6,891 nucleotides of DNA from an uncultured Lachnospiraceae bacterium (lineage in GTDB: Bacteria > Bacillota > Clostridia > Lachnospirales > Lachnospiraceae): NCBI GenBank assembly GCA_900313265.1, contig OMRN01000336.1, forward strand, positions 1 through 6,891, given 5' to 3'. Position numbers and translations under genes: made by a program. Positions 5,269 to 6,891 of this stretch are shown here, piece by piece. The first letter of the stretch is position 1. The number at the start of each line of letters is the position of its first letter. The notes under the pieces were generated by a model that ran no database searches, was not told the origin of the DNA, and worked only from the letters and a program-made list of their open reading frames with translations.

Positions 5269-6891
5269 ATGAGAATTGTATTTTCCGCAGTGTTCATAGT
5301 GGCCATTTTAGGCGTGTTGGTCTGCAGTTTTCTTGCAAAACAGTCCAAGAGGTCTATTGGCAGTGCGGTCGCATTTCTGATGTCATCCTTTACCCTGCCT
5401 GTACTGGGCAATCTTTTCCTGATTCTCTTTACCAGTGAAAAAATGGCGTGGATCGGATATTACATCTATTTTTTCGGCATGGATGTAATGATGTTTGCAC
5501 TGATTCGTTTTGCGTTTAAATACTGCAACGTAACCTGGCCGTATAAGGGCGTTGAGATTTTAGTCAATATTTTCTTCGGCCTGGATGCGCTTCAGTACAT
5601 CTTAAATCCCTTCCTTCATTTTTCGTTTTCCATTGAGCGGATTACGGTGGACAATCTGGATTATTATCGTCTGGTTCCCTACATGGGGCAGTCATTCCAC
5701 CGTTTTCTCTGTTACGGATTTTTACTTGCCGTCATTATCATTTTTGCGGTCAAAGCCATTCGTTCGCCGAGAATATACAGGGAAAGGTACACCGTTATTT
5801 TAATTTCGATTATTCTGGGCGGTGTGTGCGAAACCTTTTATATTTTCTCGAGAACGCCGATTGATATTTCGGTCGTCGGATTCGTGGGAATCGGGCTTTT
5901 TATTTTCTATTTCTCGATTTATTACCGGCCGATGAGGCTTTTGGACCATATGCTTGCAGACTATGTTTCGGACATGCGCCAGTCGCTGTTTATTTTTGAC
6001 GGAAACCGCAAATGTGTCTGGGCCAACGATCCCGGACGGAGACTATTGGAAATCGAAGACCGGAATTTCGAACAGGTCGATACGAAACTGCAGGCATTTT
6101 TTAAGGGCGGCGAACCCCGGAGCGAAAGCGGCGAGTGGAAGATTGAAAGGTCCGTCGGAGAAGGGGATGAGACCCGGTATTACGAAATCGAGAAACATGT
6201 TTTAAAGGACCGTAAGGAACATTTAGTCGGATATTTCTTAAGTTTCCGTGACCAGACCGAAGAAAAGAAGAAATATCTTCAGGAAAAATATAATGCGACA
6301 CATGACCGCTTAACCGGGCTTTACACGAAGGAATATCTGCTTGCAAAAATCCGTGAAAAAATCGACAGCAACCCGGATGAAGAGTATGTCATAGCGTATT
6401 TTGACGTAAATGATTTTAAACTGGTAAACGATGTTTTCGGAAACGATTTCGGAGATTTAGTGCTTCTCCGCATTGCCAGACGAATCAAAAAGGAATCATC
6501 GGAATATACGCTCTACGGCCGGTTAATCGGTGATACCTTCGGAATGTGTATTCCGAAATCCCGTTTTAATCCCAAAGCGCTGGAAGAGATTCTTTCCCGT
6601 TTTACGGTAGCGGAGGGGACGCTTGAATATCACATCATGATGCATATCGGTGTATACGAGGTGAAAGACCGGAATCTCGATGTGTCCGTGATGTTTGACC
6701 GGGCCCGTATGGCACTGTCCACGATAAAAGAGGATTGCCGGACGTATATCGCATATTATGACGATAAAATGCGTGAAGATGTTCTCTGGGCACAAAGGAT
6801 TACCAACGAACTTCCGAATGCACTGGAAGAAAAGCAGATTATGCCGTATCTGCAGCCGATTGTAGGACCGGACGGAAAAACAATCGGAGCC
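5269..6891 (+). CDS. 7TM-PAS-GGDEF(degenerate)-EAL membrane signalling protein, 3' truncated by window edge
   Basis: The frame is open for 541 codons to the window end without a stop. The N-terminus has seven predicted membrane helices, roughly residues 2-23, 32-54, 59-83, 95-118, 144-164, 174-194 and 199-219, resembling the 7TM sensor of some histidine kinases and GGDEF proteins. A PAS-like region follows (about 228-335, with SLFIFDGNRKCVWAND). The GGDEF domain (about 345-500) keeps DRLTGLYTKEY at 346-356 and FDVNDFKLVND, with metal-site D379. Its signature, however, reads IGDTF at 420-424 instead of GGDEF, so cyclase activity is doubtful and a GTP-binding regulatory role is more likely. From residue 515, LPNALEEKQIMPYLQPIVG marks the start of an EAL domain. 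The EAL triplet itself would come right after the last visible residues (IGA), so phosphodiesterase activity cannot be judged here. It is probably a c-di-GMP hydrolase or effector at the membrane, divergent from the SOS unit. Confidence 0.9.
   Translation, partial: MRIVFSAVFIVAILGVLVCSFLAKQSKRSIGSAVAFLMSSFTLPVLGNLFLILFTSEKMAWIGYYIYFFGMDVMMFALIRFAFKYCNVTWPYKGVEILVNIFFGLDALQYILNPFLHFSFSIERITVDNLDYYRLVPYMGQSFHRFLCYGFLLAVIIIFAVKAIRSPRIYRERYTVILISIILGGVCETFYIFSRTPIDISVVGFVGIGLFIFYFSIYYRPMRLLDHMLADYVSDMRQSLFIFDGNRKCVWANDPGRRLLEIEDRNFEQVDTKLQAFFKGGEPRSESGEWKIERSVGEGDETRYYEIEKHVLKDRKEHLVGYFLSFRDQTEEKKKYLQEKYNATHDRLTGLYTKEYLLAKIREKIDSNPDEEYVIAYFDVNDFKLVNDVFGNDFGDLVLLRIARRIKKESSEYTLYGRLIGDTFGMCIPKSRFNPKALEEILSRFTVAEGTLEYHIMMHIGVYEVKDRNLDVSVMFDRARMALSTIKEDCRTYIAYYDDKMREDVLWAQRITNELPNALEEKQIMPYLQPIVGPDGKTIGA

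Noticed and set aside
5954..6346. Open frames on both strands within the 5269-6891 region
   Set aside because: They overlap the 7TM-PAS-GGDEF-EAL frame, which has clear domain content, and show no motifs of their own.

Overview
The window looks like a chromosomal segment of a Firmicute of class Clostridia, most likely a Lachnospiraceae relative. The evidence is the moderate-GC coding style, strong purine-rich ribosome binding sites, a clostridial-type Y-family polymerase paired with a YolD-like small protein, and a LexA box of the GAAC-N4-GTTT form. This placement is inferred from sequence style, not from a database match.

Layout: (1) Positions 2-1201, plus strand, hold the C-terminal half of the phenylalanyl-tRNA synthetase beta subunit (pheT), whose 5' part lies off the left edge. 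(2) After a 124-nt gap without a convincing terminator, 1326-3116 encodes a FIST-domain sensor joined through a coiled coil to a GGDEF diguanylate cyclase domain. The cyclase motif is GGEEF and there is no RxxD inhibitory site. (3) A strong hairpin at 3158-3186 lies between this gene and a convergent minus-strand unit. That unit is a Y-family translesion polymerase (4997 to 3399) followed 24 nt later by a very short YolD-like gene (3374 to 3171). Its promoter (-35 at 5066-5071, -10 at 5043-5048) is followed by a LexA-like box at 5022-5033, so the unit is probably SOS-induced. (4) A 241-nt divergent intergenic region carries phased A-tracts and CATATG repeats. It also carries a second promoter, whose spacer contains a 15-nt inverted repeat. 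(5) From 5269 to the right edge runs a plus-strand open gene with no stop in the window. It encodes a 7-TM membrane protein with a PAS-like region, a degenerate GGDEF domain (IGDTF) and the first residues of an EAL domain.

Functionally, two c-di-GMP signalling proteins flank a DNA-damage-response cassette. The first looks like an active cyclase under soluble ligand control. The second has a cyclase domain that looks catalytically dead and an EAL domain that may be a phosphodiesterase; its EAL motif would fall just past the window edge. Nothing shows that the SOS cassette and the c-di-GMP genes cooperate; the shared divergent promoter region is the only physical link. No RNA genes, mobile elements or CRISPR arrays were seen. 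The gene families are known. The less usual points are the truncated YolD partner whose last codons form the terminator stem, and the architecture of the divergent promoter region.
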